Positions 12,548 through 23,820 are shown, counted from the stretch's first letter. The stretch is 64,000 nucleotides of DNA from Pseudo-nitzschia pungens (GCA_037355855.1 CM074761.1:2561346-2625345), one strand, 5' to 3'. Program-made: numbers and translations. Notes: generated by a model from the letters alone, not told the origin.

Positions 12548-14731
12548 ATGTCCAAGAAGTCGTTGCCTGAAGAACCTTTTTCATCTTCGAAGCAAGCGAC
12601 TGTATCCATGAACGAGGTTGCTTCGGAGGAAGAATTCGAACTCCTCTCCGCGACCCCCCAATTAGTGGAAGAGATCCTTACCGAGAACAACGACCGCAAC
12701 GACATCAGCGACGGTAATGACGACATGAAAAATTCCGTTCCCCAACTCATTATTCCTCCTTCCCCGTCCTCCACCAAGATTGCACCGACACTAGCCCGAG
12801 GCCTAGAGATGAAGGAGAGCTCTATTCCCAGAGTCAAACACAAACACATCGGACACACCCGAGATGTTTCGTTGGAAACAACCAGCAGTCACAGCATGAA
12901 TTTGTCGTGTTTGTTCAAGAATCATCAAGACGAACAAGAGCTGGACGACCAAAAGGGACCAGTCATATCGACGCAAGAGACATCGTCCCGCAGCAGTGGA
13001 CGCCCCCACAGCATCTCTTCATCGTTGTCTCTCGGCGTTTCCCAAGTGCTTGTCTTGTTGTCGGGCAGCACAGAGAGCAATCTTGTCGACATGGGTAGTA
13101 GCAATGACAGCGCGAGCAACAACAAAAACAACGAGACGACTAGAAACAAAGTCAACACAACCGCCGTGCTTCCAGAACCATCGTCCACACCATCCTCGAT
13201 GGCAGACGATGATTCCGTCCGCCCTACGTCGACAGATTTGAACAATAGTGGCCACGATCGTCTCGCCATGGTCCAGGTCGGAGAACAGCTTTATCGCGAA
13301 AGCTTGAATGCCAACAAGGAAGAAGAAATGGCTGCTGTTACCGACGGCAAGTTCGAGAAGGAGACTCTTCAAGCGAAACCCCTTGCGGTCTCGACGGATG
13401 CCAGTGCTCAAGTGTCTCGCGAAGTAATCTCAAAGTATGTCACGGCGAGGAAGGCGATTTTTCTCGTCATTGGAGCGGTCGTTGCCATCGGATTCGGAAT
13501 GGGTTTGTATCTTTCGAAAGAATCCCAGTTCCGAATCGTCAACCCAGCGAACGATCGTAACGAAGGAAAACAAATTGTTTCCAACATCATCTCCAAGGGA
13601 GAAATCACGAATATTATTGCTGACGACGTACCGTTGATGAATGATATCGAATCTGAGGTACAAACGCAAAAGTCCACTCCAGTAGATCGTCTAGGTGGTG
13701 AAGAGCTGGTCGTTTCAGGTATCGAACCCAATGCTGAATTCACAGATGTAGCGGACTGCCGTATTGACGAAGAGCAGGCGGTTTCTAGTATCGAATCCGA
13801 TACACAAATCGAAGATGAAGGCAACACTGGTGATGAAGATACAATGGAATTGAGTATTGGATTTGATACAGAAATTACACATTTTGGGGGTGGCAATGGA
13901 GACACAGCAGAAGTTGGTTCGAACACAAGTGACTTGCCTGTCACTGGGAGTATTCTCTCGGACGTCATCTCACACCACCACAATTCGGCGTTTCACTATG
14001 TTGCCCGGGAAGAGGTTTCCAGCATCGAATCGGATGCTCAAATCAAACACAAAGGCAGCACTGGTGATGAAGAATCAATCGTATTTAGAAACGAATCCTA
14101 CCTACAAAACGAATGTATGGAGGCTGGTAGTGGCGACACAACAAAAGTTGGGTCGAACGCAAGTGACTTGGATGCGATTGGAAGTCATCCGTCGGACTGT
14201 ACATCACGCAACTGCAACAGCAATCCGGTGTTTGATTTTGGTGTCTGGCCCGTAGGACTTCTCATCCTCATGGTTGGATTTTGTATCGGGCTTCGAGCGG
14301 CAAGGGATTCTCCGTTGTCTGTACCCCAAACGAAGGTGATGGGAATGGCAAAGAAGGTACCGATGACTCCAACCAATGCATCTTCGAGCCAACGCAAAGG
14401 AACTTTTCTCACTCCACCTCCGTCCAGCAACCGTAGATCTATGGAACCGACGGAATGGATGTCTCCCTTGTACGGTGAGAATGCCGTGGACATCTCGGCG
14501 TACGAGTCTATGAAGGCAAGCGAGATTCAAGAATTGTTGCGGAGTCGTCGGTGCAACTACCAGGGAACTAAGGAGGACATGATCAAAAAGTATGTTGTAT
14601 TGTATCAAAGCGAATTGACGTGTTTTACGGTTCGTGAACTTCGCCCGAAATTGCGCAATAGAGGACTATCGCAGAAAGGATCCAAAACAGACATTATTCG
14701 TCGCTTGGTGGAATTTGGTCCTCCTCGATGA
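12548..14731 (+). CDS. Membrane protein with two C-terminal SAP-like motifs
   Basis: 727 aa from the ATG at 12548; the frame is open upstream but only from a TTG, so I use this ATG. The first 300 residues are acidic, S/T/N-rich and disordered. A membrane segment lies at about 301-322 (AIFLVIGAVVAIGFGMGLYL). A lumenal-type stretch follows with two imperfect copies of an 80-90 residue unit (SSIESDTQIEDEGNTGDE... and SSIESDAQIKHKGSTGDE...). A second membrane segment is at about 563-585 (VWPVGLLILMVGFCIGLRAA). The C-terminus has two helix-extension-helix motifs: MKASEIQELLRSRRCNYQG and FTVRELRPKLRNRGLSQKG. SAP/HeH motifs usually bind DNA. With two membrane spans this recalls the Heh/Src1 inner nuclear membrane proteins, but with the motif at the other end. 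Function is inferred only. Confidence 0.7.
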   Translation: MSKKSLPEEPFSSSKQATVSMNEVASEEEFELLSATPQLVEEILTENNDRNDISDGNDDMKNSVPQLIIPPSPSSTKIAPTLARGLEMKESSIPRVKHKHIGHTRDVSLETTSSHSMNLSCLFKNHQDEQELDDQKGPVISTQETSSRSSGRPHSISSSLSLGVSQVLVLLSGSTESNLVDMGSSNDSASNNKNNETTRNKVNTTAVLPEPSSTPSSMADDDSVRPTSTDLNNSGHDRLAMVQVGEQLYRESLNANKEEEMAAVTDGKFEKETLQAKPLAVSTDASAQVSREVISKYVTARKAIFLVIGAVVAIGFGMGLYLSKESQFRIVNPANDRNEGKQIVSNIISKGEITNIIADDVPLMNDIESEVQTQKSTPVDRLGGEELVVSGIEPNAEFTDVADCRIDEEQAVSSIESDTQIEDEGNTGDEDTMELSIGFDTEITHFGGGNGDTAEVGSNTSDLPVTGSILSDVISHHHNSAFHYVAREEVSSIESDAQIKHKGSTGDEESIVFRNESYLQNECMEAGSGDTTKVGSNASDLDAIGSHPSDCTSRNCNSNPVFDFGVWPVGLLILMVGFCIGLRAARDSPLSVPQTKVMGMAKKVPMTPTNASSSQRKGTFLTPPPSSNRRSMEPTEWMSPLYGENAVDISAYESMKASEIQELLRSRRCNYQGTKEDMIKKYVVLYQSELTCFTVRELRPKLRNRGLSQKGSKTDIIRRLVEFGPPR

Positions 14732-15686
14732 GCATGGACATCGATCACACTCACGAACAATCGAATCAGTCAACACTACTTTTGCTTTCTCATACGCAGA
14801 AAGCATGTTTCAGGGAACGCATCCGCTTCCTCACGATCATACACAGCCACGCAAAAAAATTTAGAAACGAAAAAAGTGAAGTCTTTCTTTGCAAAATCAA
14901 TAAAGTACTTCGTACTTCTTCGCATTCAATACCCCTCAGATATTCTTGGAAAAATGCATTACTACTGCGACTTGGATAGAAGTACGATACCGATCAGAAC
15001 TCAAGAAATACAATGGAATTAGTCATAACATTATGATGAGAAAAGTGACGTGCATGTGTAACGAATCATCTACTAGTAGTACAGATAATCACTAATAGTA
15101 ACCTAAGATCTTACTCAATGAAGGGTACAAGTAACCTTATGAGTAAATCTTCTTGGTCCGAATTCGTTTCTGTGAACTTTGAGACACGGTCGGTCCGTGA
15201 CTGGTTCAATTATTCGCTCACCTGACGTCATTTCCTCAACTCACCTCGTAATTCAGGCCAGTTGCATCTTGAAGAAGCCCCCCGACATCAAAGAATGATG
15301 TTGTTCGGTGTGATTGAGATCATGTCTTTTTGAGAGAGAGATTGATACACGCTCTGACTTGTGTTCTCCAACCGAAAGTGTACGGTTCTCTTCGTAGAAG
15401 TTTACGTGAAGGGTCGTTGACCTCCGGTATTGTCAAGATTCAATCATCATCAACAACGACTCCAATACTTTGATGTCGTGCTCTTTTGTTTTCGGCAAGG
15501 AAACAATAATTACGCACTACGAGTAAGGTTTTACCGGTACAAGTAAATACTCGTACGTAAGATTACCCAGTTGGTCCATTCCAAGAAATAAAACAATACG
15601 GCAGAACAACTCTACCCCCGACAACCATCCCGGGACACACCGGCAGAAAACACAAAACTACTCAGCAAACAGCAAGCAGAAAGCAG
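14732..15686. other. Spacer, no gene recognised
   Basis: AT-rich, with short frames only. Contains TACTAGTAGTA at about 15071 and GTAAGGTTTTACCGGTAC near 15523. The last 100 bases are the A/C-rich 5' flank of the CDP-diacylglycerol synthase gene. Confidence 0.6.
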
Positions 15687-17434
15687 ATGTCTTCCACAGC
15701 AGAGAAAAAAGCGAGAAGAAGAGGTAGCCATCGATGTGATTTCGTGGCAGGAATCCAAGTGATGCTGGTGCTTCCTGCTACGATTCTCTTCCTTTCGTCA
15801 CAGGCTACGGGATTTGTCGCTCCGGCGATATCTTCTTCTCGGGCGTCGCCTGGACTCGTCACACCACCGTCCATCCGGAATCCAGCGACAAGGCATCACC
15901 GGTCAATGATCTTTGCAACTTCCGTCGAGGAAACCGCGGGCAAGAAGGAAACTCAAGACGGAAAGCAGCCCACCCGAAATCCGTTGAAACAGGCGTATCG
16001 GATCTACACGGGATATGCAACACAGCTGTGGAAGGACACCGATCCGTCGGAACGATCGAAAATCGCCAACGACAAGGTCTCCCAAACGGTTCGCGACATG
16101 CAGCACGTCTTGACGAGCGAGCACGAGACACTAACGTCCTCCTCTTCGAGCAGCAAGAAGTGCGAAGAAGCCAGCGAGGAGCTTCTGAAAGCCTGTGAGC
16201 ACATGCTGGCGGCAATGGACGAGGAAGACGAAAAGAAAAAGAAACAAATCGAAGCGACCGGAGAAATGTCGTCGACGGCAATTGCGACCGAGACCAAGAG
16301 CGATAAGGACAGCGCTCCCAAGAAAGAAAAGAAACAGCGGTCCATTTTGTTCGGCGCTTTGATGGGGGCAGCGGTTGCCGCTTGGGTATTCAGTGGCAAC
16401 TACATTTTCACGGGCTTGTTTTGTTTGGTCACTATTTTGGGGCAACTCGAGTATTATCGAATGGTAATGAAAACGGGGGTCTTTCCGGCACGAAGAATTT
16501 CTGTCATTGGTGCTACCAGTATGTTCTTAACGGTATGTTTTGTTGTGGATCTGGTTGACTTGTGAGAAAGAAGAAACGTTGTTTGGCCAAATAGTGTTTG
16601 TTTAGTCAATTTTTCGAGTTTCTGACCATTCCCCGAATTCCATTTTTGTGCGCTGTTTTTGCTTGTTCCGACGGACTGCCTCTTCAGGCTCTTTTTGCCC
16701 CGGACTTGCATCAATTGTGTCTTCCAATGTTTGGTCTATGGGCAATGATCTGGAAATTAACTGTCCGGAGGAAAATTGCGACCATTTCTGAAATTGCTAC
16801 AACGTTTACCGGGATGTTCTACCTTGGATACGTTCCCAGCTTTTGGGTGCGGATACGAACCATGGGTTCCGCAATGATGGAACCGACCCGGTTGTTCCCC
16901 GTAACTGCAGCCATGAGGAGTTATCTGTTTGAAAAATTCGGATTTTTGGTACCAAAGACATTGGTCCACTTGCCAATCACCAGTGGCGCCGTTTTTATCT
17001 TTTGGTCGTGGATCAGTTTGGCGTTCTCCGATGTCGGTGCGTACTTTGTGGGAAGAAAATTCGGAAAAACGAAGCTCGGCCAGATATCCCCCGCCGCGGG
17101 AGCGACGTCTCCCAACAAGTCGGTGGAGGGAGTGATCGGTGGATGCATTGCGAGCTCTTTGTTTTCGATCGCGGGTGCCTGGGCACAAAAATGGCCGCAC
17201 TTTCTGATAACGGGCGCCCTTCACGGAACAATCTTGGCCTTGCTCGGTCTGATAGGAGACCTGACGGCGTCGATGTTGAAGCGCGACGCCGATCTGAAAG
17301 ACTTTGGGAATCTGATCCCCGAACACGGCGGAATCATGGATCGTGTCGACAGCTTTGTTTGGACCGCACCCTACAGTTTTTTGGTTTGCGCCTACATCAT
17401 TCCCGCCTTGAAGGCTGCGACCAAAGTGCCATAG
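15687..17434 (+). CDS. Phosphatidate cytidylyltransferase (CDP-diacylglycerol synthase), predicted plastid form
   Basis: Exons 15687-16532 and 16688-17434, intron 16533-16687 (GTATGT...TCTTCAG, phase 0); 530 aa. The enzyme makes CDP-diacylglycerol from phosphatidate and CTP, the precursor of phosphatidylglycerol. The N-terminus has a hydrophobic signal (VMLVLPATILFLSSQATG) and a junction with F at +1 (ATG-FVAP), so plastid targeting is likely. A charged coiled region of about 150 residues precedes the membrane domain. The catalytic part shows several membrane helices, MFYLGYVPSFW, and the family signature S-x2-KRD-x3-KDFG...HGGIMDR-x-DS near the C-terminus. The usual GHGG is EHGG here. Another in-frame acceptor at 16619 is possible, but the pyrimidine tract favours 16688. 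Confidence 0.88.
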
Positions 17435-18468
17435 ACGAAATGCGAATCGGATGCAACGACACTGCGATGTGTTTCTACTGTACGGTACCATTCATTGAAA
17501 ACACTTGAGGGCGAACATCCTCAGATATGTACTGTACCACACGTGATATGACAACATACTAGTTCTTCTCTTGGACAAAAGGCATGGCTGTTTTAGCGTG
17601 AGAGGGTTGTCACACTTTAGTTCTAATAATACGACCTGCTTTTGGATAGTAGTAGTAAGGTTACTCGTACTTGTAGGCTATTCTTGTCGTTCTATGGTAG
17701 CTCGTATCATCCATGTTCGAATCTCTGGAGAATGATAATTACGTACCGTATCATATTCGGGTTTCAATCGTCAAAGAATCAGGTTGATTGTTGGTTGATG
17801 AACCAACGAATGAAAAGCATAATTAATAATTACCGTACATACCGTACCCTGATACCTCCTACCGGCAAATTACTAAAAAAAAGCGGGGGAAACTTTAGTC
17901 GCAATTCCTACATTACATACCTACCGGTTAGTTACTTTCGTATGATTAAGGTTAAGGTTACTCTATGTAACATTGCTCGATTTCAAGTCGTTTAGTATTT
18001 CGCATTTCGTTAACGCCCCATCCATTACCGTTGCAGAGCGCCTGACAGTTCGTAATACCACCATAAAACGATACTAACGTTTGCGTTACCTCTGGCCATC
18101 GTTTCTTCACTTTTCAAAACGGAGGTTTCATGTACCTTACCGGTAGTGTGAGTCTGCTACGAGTCCTGGGACGACTAGTAACACGTGCTCAAAAGCCGAA
18201 GGGTGAACGTTGGACAAGCGAGAAAATCTCGCGACTTTTTCTTCTTTTATCCTGCATCACAACGGAGGTAATACAAAAAATTCAGTAGCCAGGAGTAGAC
18301 TCCGACAGCATTGCAAGCACCTCTCCTTCTATTGAAAGTTCGTTGCTAGCTGATACGGTAGCTCGCAGATAGATCGCATCAGAGCCAATTGTTTACGTGA
18401 CATCGAGCAAGAGTTGTGTCGAATACAACACTACTACTATAAAACAAGAGAAACAAGAGAAAATAACG
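17435..18468. other. Spacer, no gene recognised
   Basis: Short frames only. GTAAGGTTACTCG near 17653, ACCGTACATACCGTACC near 17832-17850, and a C/A-rich leader before the MFS transporter. Confidence 0.6.
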
Positions 18469-20266
18469 ATGTCGGACACGATAGTTGGGAAGAAGGAACG
18501 GACAGAAATCATCAAGGGACACCTACGATGGGCCGCCCTGTTTCTTGGAGAACTCCGTGATGGCCTCACCATGGTAAGTGTCTTTGTTGTTTGCGGTAGC
18601 AATCGCTCCTGTTTCCATGTACTTTGCTCTTTCTAACGGTAGTGTTTTGTCACTCTTGTTGCCAATGACGGGCATTGCTGGTATGTTTCACCGAATTCAC
18701 GTTATAATGTGACCGGATTTGAATCGATCGAACGAAACGCAACAAACTGTAACGAAACGAAACGCAATGAAACGCAACGCAATACGAAACAATGTATCAA
18801 AACCAAACAAACGACGACAACAATGAAAACAAAAGATCAACATGCAAAGTGCCTTCTTGATTGTTGCGAAGGGATATTCGGAAAAGCAGGTCGGAATTTT
18901 GTTTTTCGTCTTTGGAATGTCGCAATTCTTGTTCCAGGCACCCGCTGGATACCTCTATGACTATACCGAGAAGAAATTGCTCTGGCTGTCAACTGCTGGT
19001 GTTTTAACCACGATGTTGACTGTGTTCACCGCGATGTATGCCAGTGATAACAACTTTATCCTCATGGTTTTGGTCAAATTCATTCAGGGAGGAGTCACCT
19101 CTTTCATCCCGCCTGGTCTCAACAGCATCACACAGGGTATTGTCGGTTCGGTAGGAATGACGCAACAAGTCTCCGTCAACGAGATGATGAATCACTTGGG
19201 AACCGCCATCTTGGTATTGCTCGGTTCTGTCGTTGCCTACTTTTTGTACCCCAACATCGGGGTGTTGTTCGCGGTCAGTCCTGTTGCCTGCCTTTTGTTT
19301 GTATTCTTTTTGAACAAGATCAAACCAGGAGATATCGATCACGATGCCGCACGTGGTCTCAAGAAGGAAGCCGATAGCGAGGATGGGAAGAAAGACTCTT
19401 CCTATGTTCCTCCGGGAGGCGACGAGGGCGTTGGTTCGTACTCGGTGGCATCCTCGAAGAAAAACCTCAAGCACAAGCCCAGTTTTAACTTTGGTTTCGG
19501 AGGCCCACAGGAAAACATCACCGGAGCACCAAAGGCAGACACACCCCTTCAAATTCTCAGAGATCCGATCCTTTTGCTATTCATTGCGGTGTGCTTCCTC
19601 TTCCACACATCGAACGGAACTGTCCTGCCCTTAGTCATGCAAACGCTGGCAATCGGCAACGGTAACCTTGGTATTTTGATGAGTGGTATGTGCATCACCA
19701 TTGCACAAGTCGTCATGGTGTTTGCCGCCAAGATTTGCGGTACCTATTCCGGAAAGTATGGTCGCAAGTGGTTGTTTTTGGTTGGTCTCGGAATTGTTCC
19801 GATTCGATGCGCCATTCTGGCTGGACTGTTGACCCTCAAGGGAGATGGAGAAGCTACTCTATTGTGGCAGACCGTCACTCTGTCGACACAGGTTTTGGAT
19901 GGCGTCGGTGCCGGTATTTTCGGCACCATGTACATTTTGGTTACTAGCGACATTAGTGGAGGAACAGGTCGATTCGGTCTTACCCTGGGATTGACGACGG
20001 CTGCCATGAGCATTGGTGGAACCGTCTCGGGATACTTGGGACAAGCTTTCGCGCAAGATTACGGTTACCTCAAAGCTTTTTGGATCCTGTGCATCATGTC
20101 CACGGTTCCCGCGTTGCTATACTTTTTCTTCATGCCGGAAACTCTCTCCCAAATTGACCAAGAAGGTCCTATTCACGTCATTGAAGAAGATGAAGAACAC
20201 CATAATTCCTCCACGTATTCTGGAAACATTGGAGAAAAGGTAAAAAGTTATGTTGAATTGACTTAA
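18469..20266 (+). CDS. Major facilitator superfamily (MFS) transporter, two exons
   Basis: Exon 1 18469-18573 (MSDTIVGKKERTEIIKGHL...), exon 2 18836-20266, intron 18574-18835 (GTAAGT donor, AAAAG acceptor, phase 0); 511 aa. The splice joins GELRDGLTM to INMQSAFLIVAKGY, restoring a continuous first membrane helix. The protein has about 11-12 hydrophobic segments, the loop-2 type motif FQAPAGYLYDYTEKK, and a long charged cytosolic loop between helices 6 and 7 (about residues 205-255), the usual two-half MFS layout. The second half holds SGKYGRKWLFLVG, the matching loop motif. The C-terminal tail is acidic. Substrate is not predictable. The 262-base intron holds a degenerate CGAAACGCAAC tandem array. 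Confidence 0.85.
18715..18815. repeat. Degenerate CGAAACGCAAC-type tandem repeat in intron
   Basis: Repeated GAAACGCAAC/GAAACGAAAC words in direct succession inside the MFS transporter intron. They are low complexity and T-poor, unlike the other introns of the window. Confidence 0.6.
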
Positions 20267-20842
20267 ACAAAGCGAGACAAAAAGAAGAAACTGTCGATCA
20301 AATCGTTTCGAAAAGGATGCTTGTTCCATATTCCAAATTTTGCTGTCATCCATCGAGGCCTGACATGAATGAGATGTTGACTTTTGGACTGGCACGTTTA
20401 CATACAAGTATGCATACAAAAATTAATACTTTTTTTGAAAATTAGATAATCACTCAAATCAATACACAAGATGTGGAAAATAAGTACTACATTACACACA
20501 TTTTTGCCGTTGCACCAAACCAAAGATGACAAAATTCGAAACCGTGCAAGAAACGGATATTCCGTTCGCCCTCGAACTTAGTACAAAGAATTCAATCCCA
20601 GCAGCCCCCATTGCGCATAGCTCTATGTTTCGAAGTTCCTCCGGATTCAACCGTCCGTATGTCACTGTCACCCGAAAGTAACTGCAGACCGTCCGATGTA
20701 CGGATGACTTCTCTTCTACCGTACTGTAGATGGAGTCTTTTCCCGTGTTGCCCACCCTAACTAAAATGGGCCTCTGCATTTGAATGCATCCATCCACCGA
20801 TCATCCGTCCTCTGCCACACGAGCATCGAAACTTCTTTCGCC
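20267..20842. other. Spacer between convergent genes
   Basis: Shared 3' flank of the MFS transporter and the RNI/LRR gene. A minus-strand 101-codon ATG frame at 20492-20797 has mixed composition and no recognisable feature, so I do not call it a gene. Confidence 0.55.
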
Positions 20843-22375
20843 CTACGACGCCCCGTCGAACATGTTGCTGTACATCGAAATCTTTTTCAATCCCTTGATT
20901 TCCCCGTATTTCGTTGCCATCATGGCCACGCCCGCTCCAGTGATTTTGTTGTGATTCAGCACGAGCTCTTCGAGGGTCGTGTTCCGACAAAGGGCAGCAA
21001 TGATGAGAACCAGGTGCTCGTCGGTCAGGGAATCGTTCGTCAGGTCCAGCACCCGGAGGGTTTCGTTTCCCCCGAGGGCATCCGCAAAGGATTTCATGTC
21101 GAACTTCTCGTCGGGTCCGACGTGCTGGAAACTAATGTCCAATACCTGCAGGGCGGCCTTGCGATTCCGGAGAATGTCGGCGAGGGATTCCAGTCCCCTG
21201 GAGCGGCACTTGTTCCCAAAGATGCGCAGCTCTTCGAGTCCCGGGGGCAGGTGTCCCAAGAGGGTCTCCAGGTGGGAGTCGTCGAGTCCGCAACGGCTCG
21301 CGATGAAGCAGGTCAGGCTCTTGTTTCCCGACAGACCCGCCAACAGCGACGGGACGTGGCGAGACAGGTCGATGAAATCCAGTTGCAATTTGGTCAGGTA
21401 TCTCGAAAACAGTATCGACTGAATGGCAAAGGACGTGGTGGCCGACCACTCGAGGCCCGTGAGATGAATGTGTCTGCAATTGTCCAGGTTGATGATGCTG
21501 GACAAAACCAAATCGAGGAAATTCACGGGCCCCGTGCCGCCGCCGTCGTCGTTCTTCTTGCTGTCGGTCTTGCCCTTGTCGGTCTTGGTTTTGTCATCTG
21601 CTTCCACAATGACCAGGTCGTCGCTTTTCGTGTCGCCGTCCTTGGCCTCTTTGTCCGCTTTGTCGCTCTTCTTGGTCGATGTCGAGGAAGAGGATAACGA
21701 GCGGCACGAGTCGAACACGATCGATTCCCACCGCGAGTTTTGTCGCAAGAGATCCACCGCGACCTCCTCCCACGTGCGCTTGTCCCCCCGCAGCAACTCC
21801 ATCAACCTAGAAGCTACCTCCCTCGTGACCTTGACGTCTTTGAGCTTGACCGACGCCTTGGAAAAGTCGTTGAGCCCGGTCTTGAGGTCCTTCAGGGGCG
21901 ATTTGGCTCCCACCGTGATCGTTGTCGATTGTGGTTGCGGTTTCGATTGGGACTCGGATTGTGGTTGTTTTGGTTGTTGTTGTTGTTGTTGTTGTTGTTG
22001 CGGTTGTTGTTTTTGTTGTTCTTGTTGCGATTTTGCTTCGGATTGCGATGCGTTGCGATCTTCGGCGGAGGCCCTCTCGCGGTTGGCTTTCGCTCTGTTC
22101 ACACGGGATTCCACGGTTTCCAACGTGTACACCGAATATTCGTCGTCGCATGCCCTCTCGCGGTTGGCTTTCGCTCCGCTGATTCGGGATTCCACGGTTT
22201 CCAACGTGTACACCGAATCTTCGTCGTCGCTGTCAAAGCTCTTCTCCTCGTAGTCCGAGTCGAACTCGCCGTATGTGCTCGTGCTGCCCCAGAGCATGCC
22301 GAGCGATCTCGGCCGTTCGCTGGCACTTCTGCCGGCTCTGTCGATGCGAAAGCGGTCGCTCAAACTTCGAATCAT
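20843..22375 (-). CDS. RNI-like leucine-rich-repeat protein
   Basis: 510 aa from the ATG at 22375; the frame is open further upstream but only from a TTG. The N-terminal half is disordered. It starts MIRSLSDRFRIDR..., then GSTSTYGEFDSDYEE, then two near-identical 27-residue copies of (D/E)YSVYTLETVESR..AKANRERA, and a Q-rich tract (nine consecutive Q). The C-terminal 250 residues are a ribonuclease-inhibitor-type LRR: LTKLQLDFIDL, LEELRIFGNKC, LQVLDISFQHV, LRVLDLTNDSLTDEH, LEELVLNHNKITGAG, LKKISMYSNMFD. No catalytic domain is visible. Such RNI proteins are numerous in diatoms; function is unknown, presumably protein-protein contact. The stop falls soon after the SMYSNMFD repeat, so the protein may be shorter than its relatives. 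Confidence 0.8.
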   Translation of the reverse strand: MIRSLSDRFRIDRAGRSASERPRSLGMLWGSTSTYGEFDSDYEEKSFDSDDEDSVYTLETVESRISGAKANRERACDDEYSVYTLETVESRVNRAKANRERASAEDRNASQSEAKSQQEQQKQQPQQQQQQQQQPKQPQSESQSKPQPQSTTITVGAKSPLKDLKTGLNDFSKASVKLKDVKVTREVASRLMELLRGDKRTWEEVAVDLLRQNSRWESIVFDSCRSLSSSSTSTKKSDKADKEAKDGDTKSDDLVIVEADDKTKTDKGKTDSKKNDDGGGTGPVNFLDLVLSSIINLDNCRHIHLTGLEWSATTSFAIQSILFSRYLTKLQLDFIDLSRHVPSLLAGLSGNKSLTCFIASRCGLDDSHLETLLGHLPPGLEELRIFGNKCRSRGLESLADILRNRKAALQVLDISFQHVGPDEKFDMKSFADALGGNETLRVLDLTNDSLTDEHLVLIIAALCRNTTLEELVLNHNKITGAGVAMMATKYGEIKGLKKISMYSNMFDGAS

Positions 22376-23820
22376 CGCGGAGGACGATGGTGTTGGTATG
22401 GGTATGGGTGTGATAGTATTGAAGCCAGGCCTCGTTCTTGCTTTGCCTCGAAAGTGTCCTTGTTGGAAACGGCACTTCGGTGTCTCCTGTCTCTCGCTGT
22501 CCGTGTCTCCCACTATCAATTAAAACAATCTATATCTGTTCCTAGTCACGCAGAGTATGTGGCAGAATTCAACGGTGGAAGTCCAGTGAATGGAATATTC
22601 TGTGGAGTCTGCAGCGAAGTAAGTTAATTACGGTATGATGTGCAGCGCCAGAACGAGTACAAGTCGTATTCACACTTACTGGTACGGGTACCCTTACGAG
22701 CAGAACGACGTTCAACGACGGGCGAAGGCGTGTCACGAAAGTAATCCAACAGCCGAAGTGTTGTTTTTACCTTACAGGAAGTAAGGTCTTATGTAATTCG
22801 TATTTGAGACAATCGTATCCTTCCCATGACTAATCTTACGTATGAGCAGTAAATTCGAAACAAGGCAGGCATGCTCGACCAAATAAGCTACTTTAGTTCT
22901 TCCGTTGTTCTCAAGATGGCCGGAAATTCGTTTCCAGCCATTTAGTTTACTGCAGATTATCAAGTGCTGCATTCTACTTCGTATCATACCGGTACAGTAC
23001 ATCTAATAATAATTAGTGTACTGCTCGTACGATAACCTTACTCCTACTGGGTCATCTAATGCACGCATTACGTAAGATCTTATCCCACTCTCCTCAGTTT
23101 TTGGTGTGATTTCCACTCGGAATTGCTATTGCTATCATACCTATTAAACTTACCGAAGGTATGTAATTATTCAATGATTTATTTGATTGATTCGAATCGT
23201 TCGACTACAACCATCCCGAATTTCGACCTACCGTTCGCAAGCAGGAAATGCGTGCGGTACAGTATGAACCGTAAATTACCGTACGCACTCTACGACAACC
23301 AGCGAGCCCAAGCGAACAGCCATTTGTTGTACCCGTACAATTAGGTAACCTTACCGGTACTTGTAAGGTTGTGCATCACCGCAACGTTAACGTCGCTGCA
23401 TACCAGGCGCAAGCAAGTACTTGTATCGTAGGCGGTTGCCAACCGACAACACCACGAAACACACCCATAGTACCCATTTTGAGAAACGTCCCATAGCATC
23501 GGTGACGAGTTTGTTTCTTGTCGGAATACTACCACCGCGACGACCCGTTCGCATCGGATTGTCCCACGTTCCTTAAACCCAACAAACGCAGCCGGTTGTT
23601 GTAGCTTCTGGCGGAGTTCGTTGATTGGAACAGCACAAAACAGCGCGAAACAGCACAAAACCGAACCGAACCGAACCGAGAGGCACGAACAGCTTTGGTT
23701 TTGAAGTCGGAATCGAATCGAACCGCTTTCCAATTCAATTCAATTGAACTCAATTTCAATTCAATTCAATTTCAATTGAACCCAATTCAATTCAATCCAA
23801 CCAATACAGCAACAAATACC
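22376..23820. other. Spacer between divergent genes
   Basis: 5' flanks of the RNI/LRR gene (minus) and the complex I gene (plus). Contains GGTAACCTTACCGGTACTTGTAAGGTTG at 23343-23370 and, just before the next ATG, a CAATTCAATT low-complexity stretch (about 23728-23800). Confidence 0.6.
23728..23800. repeat. CAATT-type low-complexity repeat in 5' flank
   Basis: Many tandem CAATT/CAATTT units directly upstream of the NDUFB11-like start codon, probably in the 5' UTR or core promoter. It is preceded by CCGAACCGAACCGAACCGAG around 23660-23680. Confidence 0.7.

Noticed and set aside
17700..17730. GTTCGAATCTCTGG as a tRNA T-loop
   Set aside because: No matching acceptor, D-arm or anticodon arm could be paired around it.
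18397..18636. Stand-alone 79-residue protein
   Set aside because: Its middle is exon 1 of the MFS transporter; the part after GLTM is intron.
20492..20797. 101-codon minus frame downstream of the RNI/LRR gene
   Set aside because: Has an ATG but no recognisable pattern, and no splice to the LRR gene that makes sense. Could be revisited with RNA-seq.
22376..22519. Upstream extension of the RNI/LRR protein
   Set aside because: Starts only at a TTG; low-complexity ITPIPIPTPSSS content. The first ATG is at 22375.
20780..22627. Long plus-strand frames over the RNI/LRR gene
   Set aside because: Shadow frames opposite a coding, GC-rich gene; the minus strand has the LRR consensus.
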